Below, in pieces: positions 31,324 through 42,948 of a DNA stretch of 64,000 bases (position 1 is its first letter; each line of letters opens with the position of its first letter). The stretch covers positions 39,287,319 through 39,351,318 of the forward strand of contig CM069457.1 in NCBI GenBank assembly GCA_035610835.1, in the 5' to 3' direction. This DNA is from Ophiura sarsii. Taxonomy: Eukaryota; Echinodermata; Ophiuroidea; Amphilepidida; Ophiuridae. The notes beneath the pieces are model-generated. The model was not told the origin of the DNA, did not search any database, and worked only from the letters and a program-made list of their open reading frames with translations. Made by a program: the position numbers and the translations under genes.

Positions 31324-31388
31324 TACTCTTGGGACCGTCATCGTACACAAGTGGTAGACTATATTGACATTAACTACAGCGCCTCATA

Positions 31389-31978
31389 GAGCGTGTTTTT
31401 GCTGGGGCACTGGAAAAAGTAAACGCTAATAAACGCTAAGTTTCAATCGTTCAGTTTTTAATCCCTCCTGTTTCTACTCGCGAAAAGTTACCGCTAAGTT
31501 TATCGATCCTAGTCGATGGGCCACGACATGTGACCTTTTGTAATCCCAAACAATGCCACCGCACCTGAAAAAGATTGCTTCACAATAATGTGTATAACCC
31601 AGCGTGACACGGTTCACGGCGCAAACCGCTAAGAATCACCTTTCTGTTTCAGCTGGGTTTATTGCCGATTATTGCTGGTTCCAAACCTGCTTTGTGAAGG
31701 TTTTTGGGATTACCAAAAATACCGATTATTGCCCGGTTCTGCCTGTTTCTACTGGGCAAACTTAGCGTTTATTAGCGGTAACTTGCCCAGCAGAAACACG
31801 CTCTTCAGGTGCGGTGGCATTGTTTGGTTTTACAAAAAGTCAAATGTCGTGGCCCATCGACTAGGATCTATAAACTTAGCGGTAACTTTAGTAGAAACAG
31901 GGGGGATTAAAAACTGACCGATTGAAAATTAGCGTTTATTAGCGCTAACTTTTGCAGTGTCTTAGCAGAAACACGCTC
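31389..31978. repeat. TA-flanked inverted-repeat element, TIR GAGCGTGTTTTTGCTG
   Basis: Ends GAGCGTGTTTTTGCTG and CAGAAACACGCTC between TA dinucleotides. The arms continue (GCCACGACAT, TAGTCGATGGGCC and inverses). A second terminus-like CAGAAACACGCTCTT at about 31789 points to a nested or rearranged copy. The short frame 31672-31917 is a by-product. Confidence 0.65.
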
Positions 31979-32442
31979 TAAACGAAATCATTCTCCTAAC
32001 TGCACAAATTACAGAGAAATCTTGAAATGAAAGTTGCAAACATTTTAATTTTTGTTGAATTTTTGATTTTTTTTTTGCGACACGTTAATTTTCACTCATG
32101 TGTATCGATCTGCTATGTTGCAGGGGAATGGCATTTGGCTCTCATCTCATTCATAATAGAGGTTTGACTAATATTCATTACATCCATACCATTAAACAAC
32201 AGCTTTGATATGTCAATTTTCTAATATAGTGACTCCCAATAGTTAGCTTTAGACAATTGACATCAGAGCAAGCGACCGTTGATGTATAGCTGTGGTTCGA
32301 TTCCTATTGTTCAGCTGATCGCTAGTGGGCGCTGCATTTGATGTCCGTTATATGCTTGCGGTAGCACTTTTGCGTAATAGTCATCCGGATAAGTTACGTT
32401 TAATATGGGGCACAGCGTACTGATTTCACAGCTCTGCCTTAA

Positions 32443-32821
32443 AGGTATATTATGTGATCTTTCCGGGGAACGCCCTCAACATCGAGAAGAAAAAAAATTG
32501 AAATCAGATTTTCTTGCAGATTTACATTTCAGATCATTAATCGTACATACATTCCAAGTTACTGGGTGATACGATTCTTAATTATTTCAAAATCATGGTT
32601 TTTAGAGTGAAAATAAACTGTCGTGTTAACACGACAGTTTATATTTTCACTCTAAATTCACTCTAAAACCATGATTTTGAGGTAATTAGGAATCGTATCG
32701 CTCTGTAACTTGGAATGTTTGCATGATTTATGATCAGAAATGTAAATCTGCAAGAAAATCTACTTTCTAAAAAAAATGATGAATAGAGGGCGCTCTCTGG
32801 AAAAGATCACATAATATGCCT
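32443..32821. repeat. TTAA MITE, family AGGYATATTATGTGATC, copy 1
   Basis: A 379-bp palindromic element between TTAA sites (32439-32442, 32822-32825). The centre is a hairpin around CTGTCGTGTTAACACGACAG. The second full copy is at 45869-46242. Confidence 0.85.
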
Positions 32822-33300
32822 TTAAACCACCCTTCCTTGTTCCAAGCGCATGTTGCTTCATAACTGTAAGCGTATGTGTAAAACTATATCTATAGGCAAT
32901 AATAAGTTTAAAACTTTTTGTGACTGTGAATCGTAAATAATTGTAAATAAATACTAGTATCAAAATACGAAATGATTGTATACACACAGTGGACGAAAAC
33001 CCTGCTGGTCAGGTTGTTGAGATGTTATGATGTTTTTACAATATTTATGATTATAGTTTTGTAAATTTTAATTTTATAGTTTGTATAGGCCTATAATGAC
33101 TTTCGTAAGTAAATGTGTATTGTATACAAAATGTGTATCTAATTTTATAAATAAACATGCAATGCTGAATGCTTCCAGTCAGCTTTTAAGCGTATCATAT
33201 TTTTAATTGAAATGAATTAATCTATCATCATTAATACTATCATTATTTTCGCAAAGAAGTTATATAACATTATAGGTATAAGTGGTCCATAACGGAGGTT

Positions 33301-33500
33301 GGAAAAAGTGTACTTTAGGTCCCAAATTCTGAACTGTACTAGCATCGGACGATACTGGCATATGTAAAATGTTCCAGTATCGCTCGATACTGAAATCGCC
33401 CGATACTGGAAAAGTAAAAATCGTTCCAGTATCGAGCGATACTGGCAACTTGAATGGTACTGGTGTACCAGTATCTGGGACTTAAAAGTACATTTTTTCC
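33301..33500. repeat. 200-bp MITE with 8-bp target duplication CGGAGGTT
   Basis: Ends GGAAAAAGTGTACTTTAGGT and the inverse (AAAAGTACATTTTTTCC) are flanked by CGGAGGTT at 33293-33300 and 33501-33508. The interior is made of CCAGTATCG/CGATACTGG palindromes shared with 29059-29396. 8-bp duplication fits hAT or P-type transposases. Confidence 0.8.
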
Positions 33501-34124
33501 CGGAGGTTGTTGGGTCATAATACAAGTGCTGTGGAAATAGCTAATAGCCATTGTCATCTGGTATTTGGTTTGAGAAAGAGCCATAATTTGGTAACTGAAT
33601 TGTTTACAACTGCTGTCCAGAGATGTAACAAATCCAACGAGCCAATCTCTATGTTCACCCGGCTTGCAATTTTTTCGAGGATTTTTTTCTCCAAAATGCT
33701 GTAATTTTTGGTTCTATAACCCAACGCTGCCTAATCCAACAGAATCCAGTGAGCCAATCTCTATGTTCCACCTGGCGTGCAATTTGTTTTCGAAGATAAA
33801 ATGGACCCAGGCTATATACGCGGCCGAATATACTCGGCCAAGTTGCCTTGACACCCGTGGTGTAGCGAGGAATCGTTCGCCTCTGGTGCTGGAGGTTCGT
33901 TGGGTTTTTTAAATCCCCGAATGGGTTAGGGTTAAAAGGCAAGCATTGTCAATTGGATTGGTCGAGATCAAATTCAGCTATTGCAATATAATTCCGTTTG
34001 TACGAGAAATTACAATACCGCCAATCAGCTCGTATTTAGACCCGAGTAGTTTGTGTTGTAATAGTAGTCATCGTGATTTTCTGTCAAACTTTTATTTCAG
34101 CAATTGAAAACATTTTTGTTTCAG

Positions 34125-34195
34125 AATATTCCACATTATCCCCTCTGCAGAGGAAGAGTTCGAATTCTAAGACATTTCAAACTCTCGCGGTGTGA
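34125..34195 (+). CDS. Candidate terminal exon of gene A (weak)
   Basis: A good acceptor (CATTTTTGTTTCAG) and the phase required by the last LDLa exon give EYSTLSPLQRKSSNSKTFQT then LAV and a stop at 34193-34195. There is no domain or conserved motif and no clear poly(A) signal close by, so this is only a possibility. RNA reads would settle it. Confidence 0.2.
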
Positions 34196-34314
34196 AGGTC
34201 AGGTTTTTACCCCTTTCTAATAATTATGAGACAATGACAGAATCTCAAGATCAATTAATCCATACTCTAAGGCAAACTTATCAACTCGTAAACATCCCGG
34301 AGATGAACAATTCA

Positions 34315-34515
34315 GTTTGTTTCCATGGGGCAGTCGACAGTTCCAAAATGTCACAAAATGTTTCAAAAATGTTAAAATTATGGAATGTTATCACCTAATT
34401 TGTAATCATCATGCGAAATACATTAAAGTAAGTACAAACATGCCCAGTATTGGTTTAGTTATTCTTGAGATAAGACTTAGAAAATGGGAAAGGTTTCTGA
34501 AAGTTTCAGTGTGAG
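34315..34515. repeat. Partial copy of TTAA MITE family CACTTTCCACGCGGC (inverse orientation)
   Basis: Shares AAGTACAAACATGCC, AGTATTGGTT and GGGAAAGGTTTCTGAAA with the copy at 35435-35661, but lacks the termini. Confidence 0.6.
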
Positions 34516-34620
34516 CAATTGATTCAAATTAAGTATATTCAGCCAAATTTGCAATAGCCTTTCACATGTTTGAGGGCTATGAATCTTTTGCATCTTGGCA
34601 ATAAGAAAACAAAGACTTAA

Positions 34621-34827
34621 CCCCCTGAGAACTACCGGCCGATTGGTTAAAAAGATGGATACATCATTTATTGCACCAATGAGAGACATTGTTAGAATAA
34701 TTGTATCCCTGATAAAGATGGGAGTGAAACATTTTACAAGCTGCATTTGAATTGGCTATTCATATGAGTACATCTTGTAATAAACCAATCAGAACCACTG
34801 TAAGATAGACAGGTAGACCCCAGGGGG
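34621..34827. repeat. TTAA MITE, TIR CCCCCTGAGAACTACC, copy 1
   Basis: 207 bp between TTAA sites (34617-34620, 34828-34831). Internal words (CCAATGAGAGACATTGTTAG, GTATCCCTG) match copy 2 at 59532-59737. CCC-starting ends plus TTAA are typical of piggyBac-type elements. Confidence 0.85.
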
Positions 34828-35434
34828 TTAATGATTTCTTCACCTATTGGTGAACTCTCTAGGTTAATAGCAATAACAATTAAATTAAAAGGAGTGTCAA
34901 AACGCAATGCCGATATCGCAAACATTGTAAACATTGGCCGAAGATGATGTCTTAGATATGCTTAAATCAGGGCAACAGACATTCTCAAAATGCTGACGTT
35001 AAAGTCGTAGGATATTAAAAGGAGGTAGATAACAATTACCGTATATTTACGTGGCATACGATTTAATTTTAAAAATACTGACACAAATTTAGGAACCGTG
35101 TACTGCCATCATCATCTACTATAACAATAGATGAATATTTGGCATATTTTATTGAGAATTTGTACATGACTGACTCCTCATGGTTGTAATAATTATCTTG
35201 AACTTTATACACCCTACAGTGATGCTACATATCAAACTATTTTTCCATTACCTATTACCCAATCAGATTTCCTAAGCAACACCAGCATGTCTCACTTTCA
35301 TCACGTGACGTGTATAGTTGGGTGTTTTTTTTAATTTTGCAATACCTCCTGGTTCCAATTTACATTATCCCAGTTAGATTTGCCCAAGCAATATTGTGTT
35401 AAGAAAGAGGTTGTCAGATGACTATTTAACTTAA

Positions 35435-35661
35435 CACTTTCAATGCGGACGGCAGTTCCAAAAGTTCACAAATTGTTTCAAAAATTTTAGAATTATTGAA
35501 TTTTATCATCACATTTGTAATCATCATGCGAAATACATTAAAATAAGTACAAACATGCCTAGTATTGGTTCAGTAACTCTTGAGATAAGACTTTGAAACT
35601 TGGAAAGGTTTCTGAAAAATCTGTTTTGTTTATGGCAAAACTAATAGCCACGTGGAAAGTG
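35435..35661. repeat. TTAA MITE, family CACTTTCCACGCGGC
   Basis: TTAA at 35431-35434 and 35662-35665. Left terminus diverged (CACTTTCAATGCGGA), right terminus CCACGTGGAAAGTG. Confidence 0.8.
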
Positions 35662-35665
35662 TTAA

Positions 35666-37079
35666 GCAAATGATTACCCCTTTGAGGGCGCACCGTGTTG
35701 CAAAGCATGCTGGTAGTGTTTATTAAACCTACTTTGATTGGTACCTACAGAACTACTTGTCTTAAACATAAACGTTATACAACTTAAATAAGGGTCTATG
35801 TTTCACAGTACGACCATTTGACTTACTGTTCCACTTTCAAATTCATATGAACTGAACTTATATTTTTCTGATCTCAGCTGACTGCAGTAGCCTTAATGTA
35901 TGGGTAAGCTTACTTTGTAGACAAACGCAGACATCTTGTTATTAACGACATATTTCTACATAAGGAGATTTTTGTTTATAAATATTCATAACAAATTATC
36001 CCCACACTGTCCGGAATCTGCACTGATGATAGCCAAAAAAAACCAGTTCATCAAGTTAATTGACATAATGGTTTAAACAAATAGACCATTGAATTAAGTA
36101 ACTTGACAAATGGACAATATAACACGTTAGCCAAACGGCCGTGAATATGATTTAAATGTTCCATTTATACATTAAATATTTACTTCTATAAATGCTAATT
36201 TTCAAATCATAATGGGTCATTAGTAAGTAACTACTGTCCTAAATAATGGAAAATAAAATACATTATAATTATGAAAACAGACTCATTTGAAAATTAGGGG
36301 AAAAGATGAACATGGACAGAACACATTGACGAGGCTCTAACAGCAAATATCACGGTCGTCAGCATATTCACTTCCATATACTTTAGCAATTACACATTCT
36401 TTCCAACAAAATTGTTTGTCATTTGCACATATATATACACTAATTATTTTTACATGTAGTTCGATGTACCATATAAATGCAGCAATACGGCAACCCTTGT
36501 CGTAATACAATAGCATACTTGTTTAGTGGTGTCACGTTATGCAGCAGCAGTATGTACACCAGTATATGAGTATGTGTACATGTCAGTCCACATAGTGGAA
36601 CAAGACACAATGCGTAAATATATTCGATGTGCCACTGGAGAAAACATCCACCAATACTCAGCAATGATTTTATTTCTGTATTATTATTTATCAATACATC
36701 CATCAGTTTTATCACAGTCAAAATGAACCCCTTTCAAAAGTCCTTTCCGATCACTCCAGAGCTTCATTTACAGTCCACACTCCGTCCAAACCGATCACGG
36801 TCGTAGATTTGACAACTTATTATGGACGTGGTAGCGATACGCCGGTGATTGATGCGGCCAGAGTTGGTTCTCATACCATGAATTGTGAATAACAAAATCG
36901 TCATAACAAATACTCACATGCTATATGTACATTATTACACGTTTTACATTCGATTCATTCAAACTTTCTTACTCATATTATAAACCATGTCGTATACTCA
37001 ATAAGACAAGAGATTGTAACAGACGCCAACAATTTAGTGAATACAAATAGAATTTTTCAGCAGAAGATTTGATAACAGT
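35666..37079. other. Intergenic, no recognised feature
   Basis: AT-rich sequence with only short frames on both strands (for example 36440-36721) and no splice or domain support. Confidence 0.5.
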
Positions 37080-37310
37080 TCAAAACTCAAGCGACTCAAT
37101 TATCCAACAAGGGCTATGAAGATATACATGACTTTGTGATGTCCAATTGTGTGTCATTATCCACTCGAGCCCTTTACTTTTCTTATAAATACATAGCATG
37201 ATATAATGTCTTATAAGCAAACTAATAATTAATACTGCTAATGGCTCTATGAACAGTGCTACAAAAATGAACACTCCTGTTACATATGACGTCATACACT
37301 CTTGATCATT
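37080..37310 (-). CDS. Candidate exon with transmembrane helices (weak)
   Basis: A minus-strand frame ending in a stop reads CMTSYVTGVFIFVALFIEPL then AVLIISLLIRHYIMLCIYKK, a hydrophobic stretch followed by basic residues. The pattern of a helix then EPL-x-V-x-I-x-x-LLI loosely resembles transmembrane segments of polycystin-family proteins. Acceptor choices (TTTATCAG or GATCAAG) are poor, and only the second gives the phase 1 used throughout gene B. It could be the 3' end of gene B, an unrelated exon or a chance frame. Confidence 0.25.
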   Translation of the reverse strand, partial: NDQECMTSYVTGVFIFVALFIEPLAVLIISLLIRHYIMLCIYKKSKGLEWIMTHNWTSQSHVYLHSPCWIIESLEF

Positions 37311-37398
37311 GCACTGATAAATTATCGTAGAAAAATGCTTCCAAAATAATGCATTCCCAGGTATAAAAAAAGTAATTTTCTTCCTTACGGATGCTTAC

Positions 37399-37531
37399 GG
37401 ATGTAATCATTAATCAAGTCAAACAGTGCATAATTTTGATCCTTATCGTCTGCTGGAGAAGAAAATGGCGCGACTGACAACTTTAAACTTTTAACTGTTT
37501 GATATCCTCGTTCGCGGACTGTGCTCCCTGT
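37399..37531 (-). CDS. Candidate exon of unknown function (weak)
   Basis: Acceptor CATACTTTTCAG, then TGSTVRERGYQTVKSLKLSV and ALFDLINDYI, with donor GTAAGC followed 10 bp later by another GTAAGG. The splice sites look good, but the start phase (0) does not match the phase 1 chain of gene B. No recognised domain. Confidence 0.2.
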
Positions 37532-37893
37532 CTGAAAAGTATGATGGCATCCTGATTTTACCAGTGCACATATAACGAGATCAATAATCAATACTAGTTG
37601 CTGTTGCAATCGAGTATGTTTACTACCCTTTAATTTTAAAGTTAAGTTGTAAAATTCGATGGGGCAATGTTTTATTTTATTTTATAATATTTCAAATATA
37701 GAGGGGAAGACGTTCAAATGACATGTAATCCTTCAGACACCATTGATTGTAGATACTGCTGAAAGTACTTGGTTGACTCTGACGGATGTTTTAATTTAAG
37801 GTGCTGAAATAGGAAGAAAAACATGAATAGAAGTTGTTAATTAATAGGGTAAAATTAACAAATATTGACTTCAATTCTCGCTGAAAGTATCTA

Positions 37894-38233
37894 CACTGCA
37901 AATCTAAGTGTTAATGATTTGAGTATAATTAACACTTGAACGCGTTAATGCTCTAAGATTGTACAGTAAAGGTATAGGATGTGTTCATTAAGTTTCATTA
38001 AGTGTTCACTTATTAACACATTAACGCCTGGTGAACGCCTGAAAAATACAGAGATTAACGTGTTAAAGAGTTCATTATGTGAACACACGGACACGTTAAA
38101 GGCATCCGAAGTGTTCAAATATGAACTCTTTAACATGTTATCCTATACCTTTATTTTACAATCTTAGAGCATTAAAACGCGTTCAAGTGTTACTTATCCG
38201 TTACTCAAATCATTAACATTTAGATATGCAGTG
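37894..38233. repeat. TA-flanked MITE, TIR CACTGCAAATCTAAGTGTTA
   Basis: 340 bp between TA sites (37892-37893, 38234-38235). The interior is dense in ACACTT/AAGTGT and TTAACG words forming further stems. Distinct from, but similar in its first bases to, the hairpin at 27141-27280. Confidence 0.8.
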
Positions 38234-38525
38234 TAGTATTTATAATTCATAATAATGAATGATAAGATTTGTTATTTATCATTAAGAATTTATAAATATG
38301 AAGCATTCGGGATTTAACATATGACATTCAGAATGTATAATTCTGCCGGAAGTATCTCCTTACTCATATCCCTCCCCCTTCCCCACCGATCAATGTTGCG
38401 AGGCCCTGTGCTGATGGTGGGCAAATTATGGGATTCAACATTGATCAGGGGGGAGGGGGAATACTTTACATTACACCTACAAAGTGTTCGAACACTTTTT
38501 TCTAACATTGTAGCTTATTTATAAC

Positions 38526-38668
38526 AAGCGCCCGGGGTGTACATTTGTGTACCTTAGCGTACGTCCCCGCTACACGCCCCGGCTAGCGGGGGCACAGTTT
38601 GTACGTCCGCGTACACTCCCCGCCGCATAGCCGGGTATCGGTTTTTGTACACTCGTGTACGGTCCCTA
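38526..38668. repeat. GC-rich patch with repeated GTAC palindromes
   Basis: An island of high GC in AT-rich intergenic DNA, containing GTGTACATTTGTGTACC, CGTACGTCC, CGCGTACACTCCCC and TTGTACACTCGTGTACGG. The two ends are loosely inverse. Probably a small mobile palindrome; no coding sign. Confidence 0.45.
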
Positions 38669-38702
38669 CAATTGACAAGTGCATTAATATGAAAATACGT
38701 AC

Positions 38703-39026
38703 CTGGTAGTTCATTTTTGTTATCTTTTTCAATGGTCACGTATGCCGGCTCTGATGCGGGTCCGTCCCCTTCTGTATTGGACACGTACACTATGATCTCG
38801 TATCTCACACCAGGCTCAAGATCCTTCAGGTCATAGGTCAAGACCGAGGAGTCTACTATGTCGGTGGTGGCGTCCTTTGCTGAATTTCCATCTTTGTCGA
38901 CTTGTCGGTAGCTGATGGTGTATGATTTGATCTCATCCATCGTGTCTTTTGGCGGGAACCATTGCACTCTGACCGTGTTGGCGTCGAGCAATTTGTAGCT
39001 AACTTCTTTTACGGCACTTGATGGCA
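38703..39026 (-). CDS. Gene B exon: FN3 domain (C-terminal)
   Basis: Phase 1-1, acceptor TATTTCTTACACAG, donor GTACGT. It reads LLDANTVRVQWFPPKDTMDE (B-strand Trp), SYTISYRQVD (C strand) and DLEPGVRYEIIVYVSN, the Tyr-corner motif, then GDGPASEPAYVTIE (G strand). Full length for FN3. Its first half is strikingly similar to the FN3 exon at 49278-49634. Confidence 0.9.
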
Positions 39027-39780
39027 CTGTGTAAGAAATACAGAATGAGGTGATTGTGTTTGTCTACTAGAATAATTAACATCTAGGTTGAAAATGTAAG
39101 TTACCAGATACGTTATGTCTCGGTCTGGTATTATTAGAAACTATCATTAATAAAGCTCTGACCATATAGAGAACTGTTTCTGAGCGATACGTCTCTCATG
39201 ATGAGGAAGGGAAACAACAGGTCCGTAACCAGAGCTAATACGGACCTACGGACTCATAAGTCCACCAAAAAAGTCCCCAAAAGATCCCAACATGGTGTTT
39301 GAGAGCGTAGTGAGCGAGAAAGGGTTTCTTTACGGATTTTGTTGTTGAAAAAAGGTCGAAATCTTGGTAAAAAGGTCCACTTTTCCCAAATTCCCCCCTC
39401 CCCTCCCCCTAGAAAAGAAAACCAGGTTGGGAACCAACAAAATTAAATGTGATCATTATTATTTGATCCGCAGCCATTGATGCGGCGCAGTTTAAGCACA
39501 CCAATACTCGCTATGTCATGATAGGACTTCACCGCTCACTAAATTGTATCGCAGTAGCAATATGCCGTATGTCGGTATGATATGCTGCTCACGGGTGCGC
39601 TGTGATTTGGTGCATGTGTCAAATATTCAAATAAACAGTCACAAAACGCGTTTTACATGGCTAAACACGGGTAGACATTAAAGAAACAGCATCTTTTTTC
39701 TCTTGACACCAAATCATTTACATACAATCCTAGGACACACTCCGAGTGGTGTATCCGATGAAATATCACTAAACTAAGAA

Positions 39781-40203
39781 AATAACCGGATTAAATCATG
39801 TATGTGGTAAACAAGTCCTACAATAACCGGATTAAATCATGTATGTGGTAAACAAGTCCTACAATAACCGGATTAAATCATGTATGTGGTAAACAAGTCC
39901 TACAATAACCGGATTAAATCATGTATGTGGTAAACAAGTCCTACAATAACCGGATTAAATCATGTGGTAAACAAGTCCTACAATAACCGGATTAAATCAT
40001 GTGGTAAACAAGTCCTACAATAACCGGATTAAATCATGTGGTAAACAAGTCCTACAATAACCGGATTAAATCATGTGGTAAACAAGTCCTACAATAACCG
40101 GATTAAATCATGTGGTAAACAAGTCCTACAATAACCGGATTAAATCATGTGGTAAACAAGTCCTACAATAACCGGATTAAATCATGTGGTAAACAAGTCC
40201 TAC
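39781..40203. repeat. Minisatellite: 4 x 41 bp then 7 x 37 bp, abutting a splice donor
   Basis: Eleven head-to-tail units beginning AATAACCGGATTAAATCATG and ending GTAAACAAGTCCTAC. The first four carry an extra TATG that the last seven lack. The last unit ends exactly at the exon boundary at 40203/40204, so on the coding strand of gene B the exon donor GTAGGACTTG is part of the repeat unit, and every unit repeats GTAGGACTTG. The units appear identical within each class. Confidence 0.95.
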
Positions 40204-40236
40204 CTGATGGCATTTCAGTTCCACTTCCTTCCCCAT
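40204..40236 (-). CDS. Gene B micro-exon (linker)
   Basis: A 33-bp exon: acceptor TTTTCTTTCAG, donor GTAGGA, phase 1-1, encoding NGEGSGTEMPSG (first and last codons shared with neighbours). A flexible Gly/Ser linker before the last FN3. The donor lies inside the adjoining minisatellite unit. Confidence 0.6.
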
Positions 40237-40831
40237 CTGAAAGAAAATACAAAACAACAATTGCGGTTAATGGCTGATAGCATATCATTTGTAAGGATAA
40301 AGCGCTCAGCATACTCCACAACGTTTGAACTCTTTGCGCTTTCGCACATGCGTAATAGCTCCACCACAACAAAATTATGCAGTCTGGAAAACGGAGGTCA
40401 ACGCTTGCGCTAAGCGTTGCAGCGTTGTGAAGTATGCTGAGCGCTTAAGGGAGCCAAATCAATATTTTGAGGCGCCGATGAAGACGCTGATGAGAGACAA
40501 CATTGGTTAAGTGATGAAAATGAAGCATGCTGCAGCAGTGCCTATCATGTCTTTCTTATATAAAGGTTATTCGTATTGCCCGTTACTACCGTAGATGACG
40601 TGACGGGGCTATTGGTAGCTCGTAACCCATCACGGAACTACGGAGTCCTGGCATGTCCTGCTTTCATTCCGTGATAGGTAAGCAATTTGTGCAAAATTTA
40701 AAAATATTGCGTGAAAGGACAACATTACAAATAACGTCGATCAACAAATATTCATCTATTAAAAATAGCATGGAGGTGATTCAAAGTCTCCCAACATGAA
40801 TATGGAACATATAATGAACTTATGATGTTTA

Positions 40832-41637
40832 GGGACCGTTCATAAATACTTTGGTAGGGGGATGGATAATTTCATTTTTGGTATATCAAAACTTTTTTGA
40901 CCCCCCCCCCCCCCCCCCCTCTCGCCATGCCACAAACTTTTTTGACCCCCACCCCCCCCCCCCCCCCTCTCGGCATGCTACAAACTTTTTGACCCCCCCC
41001 CCCCCTCCCCCTGTATTACTGCCTGCACCCGAAACTTTCTTGTCCCCGTTCATTGTTATCAAGTTCAGAGAACATAGATATGATATCTTTTATGGATTTT
41101 TTTTTTACCATGTTTCATATTCTATTTTGATGGACGCATCACATTTAGGAGGGCAGGTTGTAGAATCTAGAGTGAATCAGAACTCCCACTTCAATTGCAG
41201 GTATCTTTGGTTTAGTGCCATGGTCTTTATCCCCTGAATAACTTCACATAGGCCTATTTATGCACGGATCTCTGTTTTTGAAACCAATTACTCCAATTAG
41301 GATGCTCCCTCCAATTATATATCCTGGCTTTAAATATGTTTTTGCTATTGACATGAATTTGCCATTCATTTTTTTTTAGCTGGGCTAGTACATGAAAATA
41401 GGGCCGTAGACATCTGCGCGCGTAGCGCGCCAAAAAAATTGCTATTTTTACGCCCCCAGAAAATTCTGGAAACTAATGAGTGTTTTAAACTTTTTGGACC
41501 CCCCCTCTGTTGGGGTTTTCAAAAACTTTTTTGACTCCCCCCCCCCCCTTTGCAGAGTATCAAAACTTTTTGGGACCCCCCCCCTCCTATAATTATCCAG
41601 CCCCCCCCCCCCCCCCAAAGTATTTATAAACACTCCC
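40832..41637. repeat. MITE with TTA target duplication and C-rich interior
   Basis: Ends GGGACCGTTCATAAATACTT and the inverse AAGTATTTATAAACACTCCC are flanked by TTA (40829-40831, 41638-41640). A 3-bp TWA duplication is typical of PIF/Harbinger elements. The interior has repeats of AAACTTTTTTGACCCCC in both orientations near the ends. The open frames here are repeat artefacts. Confidence 0.8.
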
Positions 41638-42630
41638 TTAAATGATTGAATGAATTCAGTCTTGATTTTAAATTTGTTGCAATTAGCTTGATATGATATA
41701 GCAATGACCAATGATGGATATCAAAACACACGTGTTGAATGTTGAGATTATGCAAACTAAAGTACCAGTCTTACTCAGGTAGATAACGCTTTCAAGCTTT
41801 CCAATAAATCATCATATAGGTGGTAGTGTGTCCTCGTTGAAATAATTAACTTTACACACCTAATCTAATATTAAATTGTTTGAACACTGTCTGTAGACAA
41901 ATACATCGACACACTGTTTTTAGATAATAACGTCGATATGTCGAACAGCGTAGCGATGGATTTCATCTGTAAATCAAATATTTAGCAAAACATAGCAAAC
42001 TAATGGACTTAATAATCATACTTGTACTAATGTATTATTTCTAGTACAGGTAGGTTCACTGGGACCACTTTTCGTCACGCAGACCATTGGAGCGGAGCTA
42101 AGTTGACGGTATCCTTACCATGCTTACCTCTAACTATGCATCTATACCAACTACTACTCTATACAGACGATTAGGATACAACATACTGGGCAATAAAGGA
42201 TCACTCTTCTAATATAATGCCGCTATGCAACGAACCAAAATGGTCATACATCGTTCCGAATTCGGAATCAGTAGTCAGTATAGTATGGTATAGTATATAT
42301 TTTCCAATGTGAACTTAGGTAAAAATACAATGGTTTGTTGCATAGACCTCATCAAGAGCTGTATTTAGAGCACTTATTCAGCTTCTTATTTCAAGTTTAT
42401 CGATTATCGTAAGAAGTTAACGTGACTCCGTCGTTTCTGGTTACCATGGCAACCGAGTCGAAAATACTCACTTAGCCTCTTTTGGACCTAAACATTAGGC
42501 TACTAAACTAACCACTTTCAATTCATATTGGAAAACATAGACTTGTTTTGTATGTACAATTCTCTACTACATCCTTACTATATACTATAACACATTATAT
42601 ACTAATACAGCTATTCATGGTTATATAATT

Positions 42631-42948
42631 GGCCAATAGTATATTAACAAAATGTGTAAGATAATACGCCTAAGGTTACACGTAGAACGTAAGGTTAGAC
42701 GTCTAAAATAACATCTTATACGTCGAAGATATAATAATAGGGTTTATTCCGTAATTAGCATAAGCGTGTAGGATATCCAATATTAAATCGTAAGTGTCAC
42801 AATTGTTAACGGAATAAAGCGAGAATGTAATCTTATGCGTCAAAGATACATCTTAGACGTGTAACCTTACACGTTCTACGTGTAACCTAACGCATACTAC
42901 GTGTTACCTTAGACGTATTATCTTACACGTTTTGTTTATACTATGGCC
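42631..42948. repeat. Inverted-repeat element built of ACGTNNAAGGTTA-like words
   Basis: The arms start GGCCAATAGTATA and AACAAAATGTGTAAGATAAT, mirrored at the right end (ATTATCTTACACGTTTTGTT). Many copies of TTACACGT/ACGTGTAA occur inside. Target duplication unclear. It lies in a gene B intron. Confidence 0.7.

Noticed and set aside
39781..40203. Regular repeat array that could be mistaken for CRISPR
   Set aside because: Units are directly adjacent with no unique spacers, in a eukaryotic intron; it is a minisatellite.
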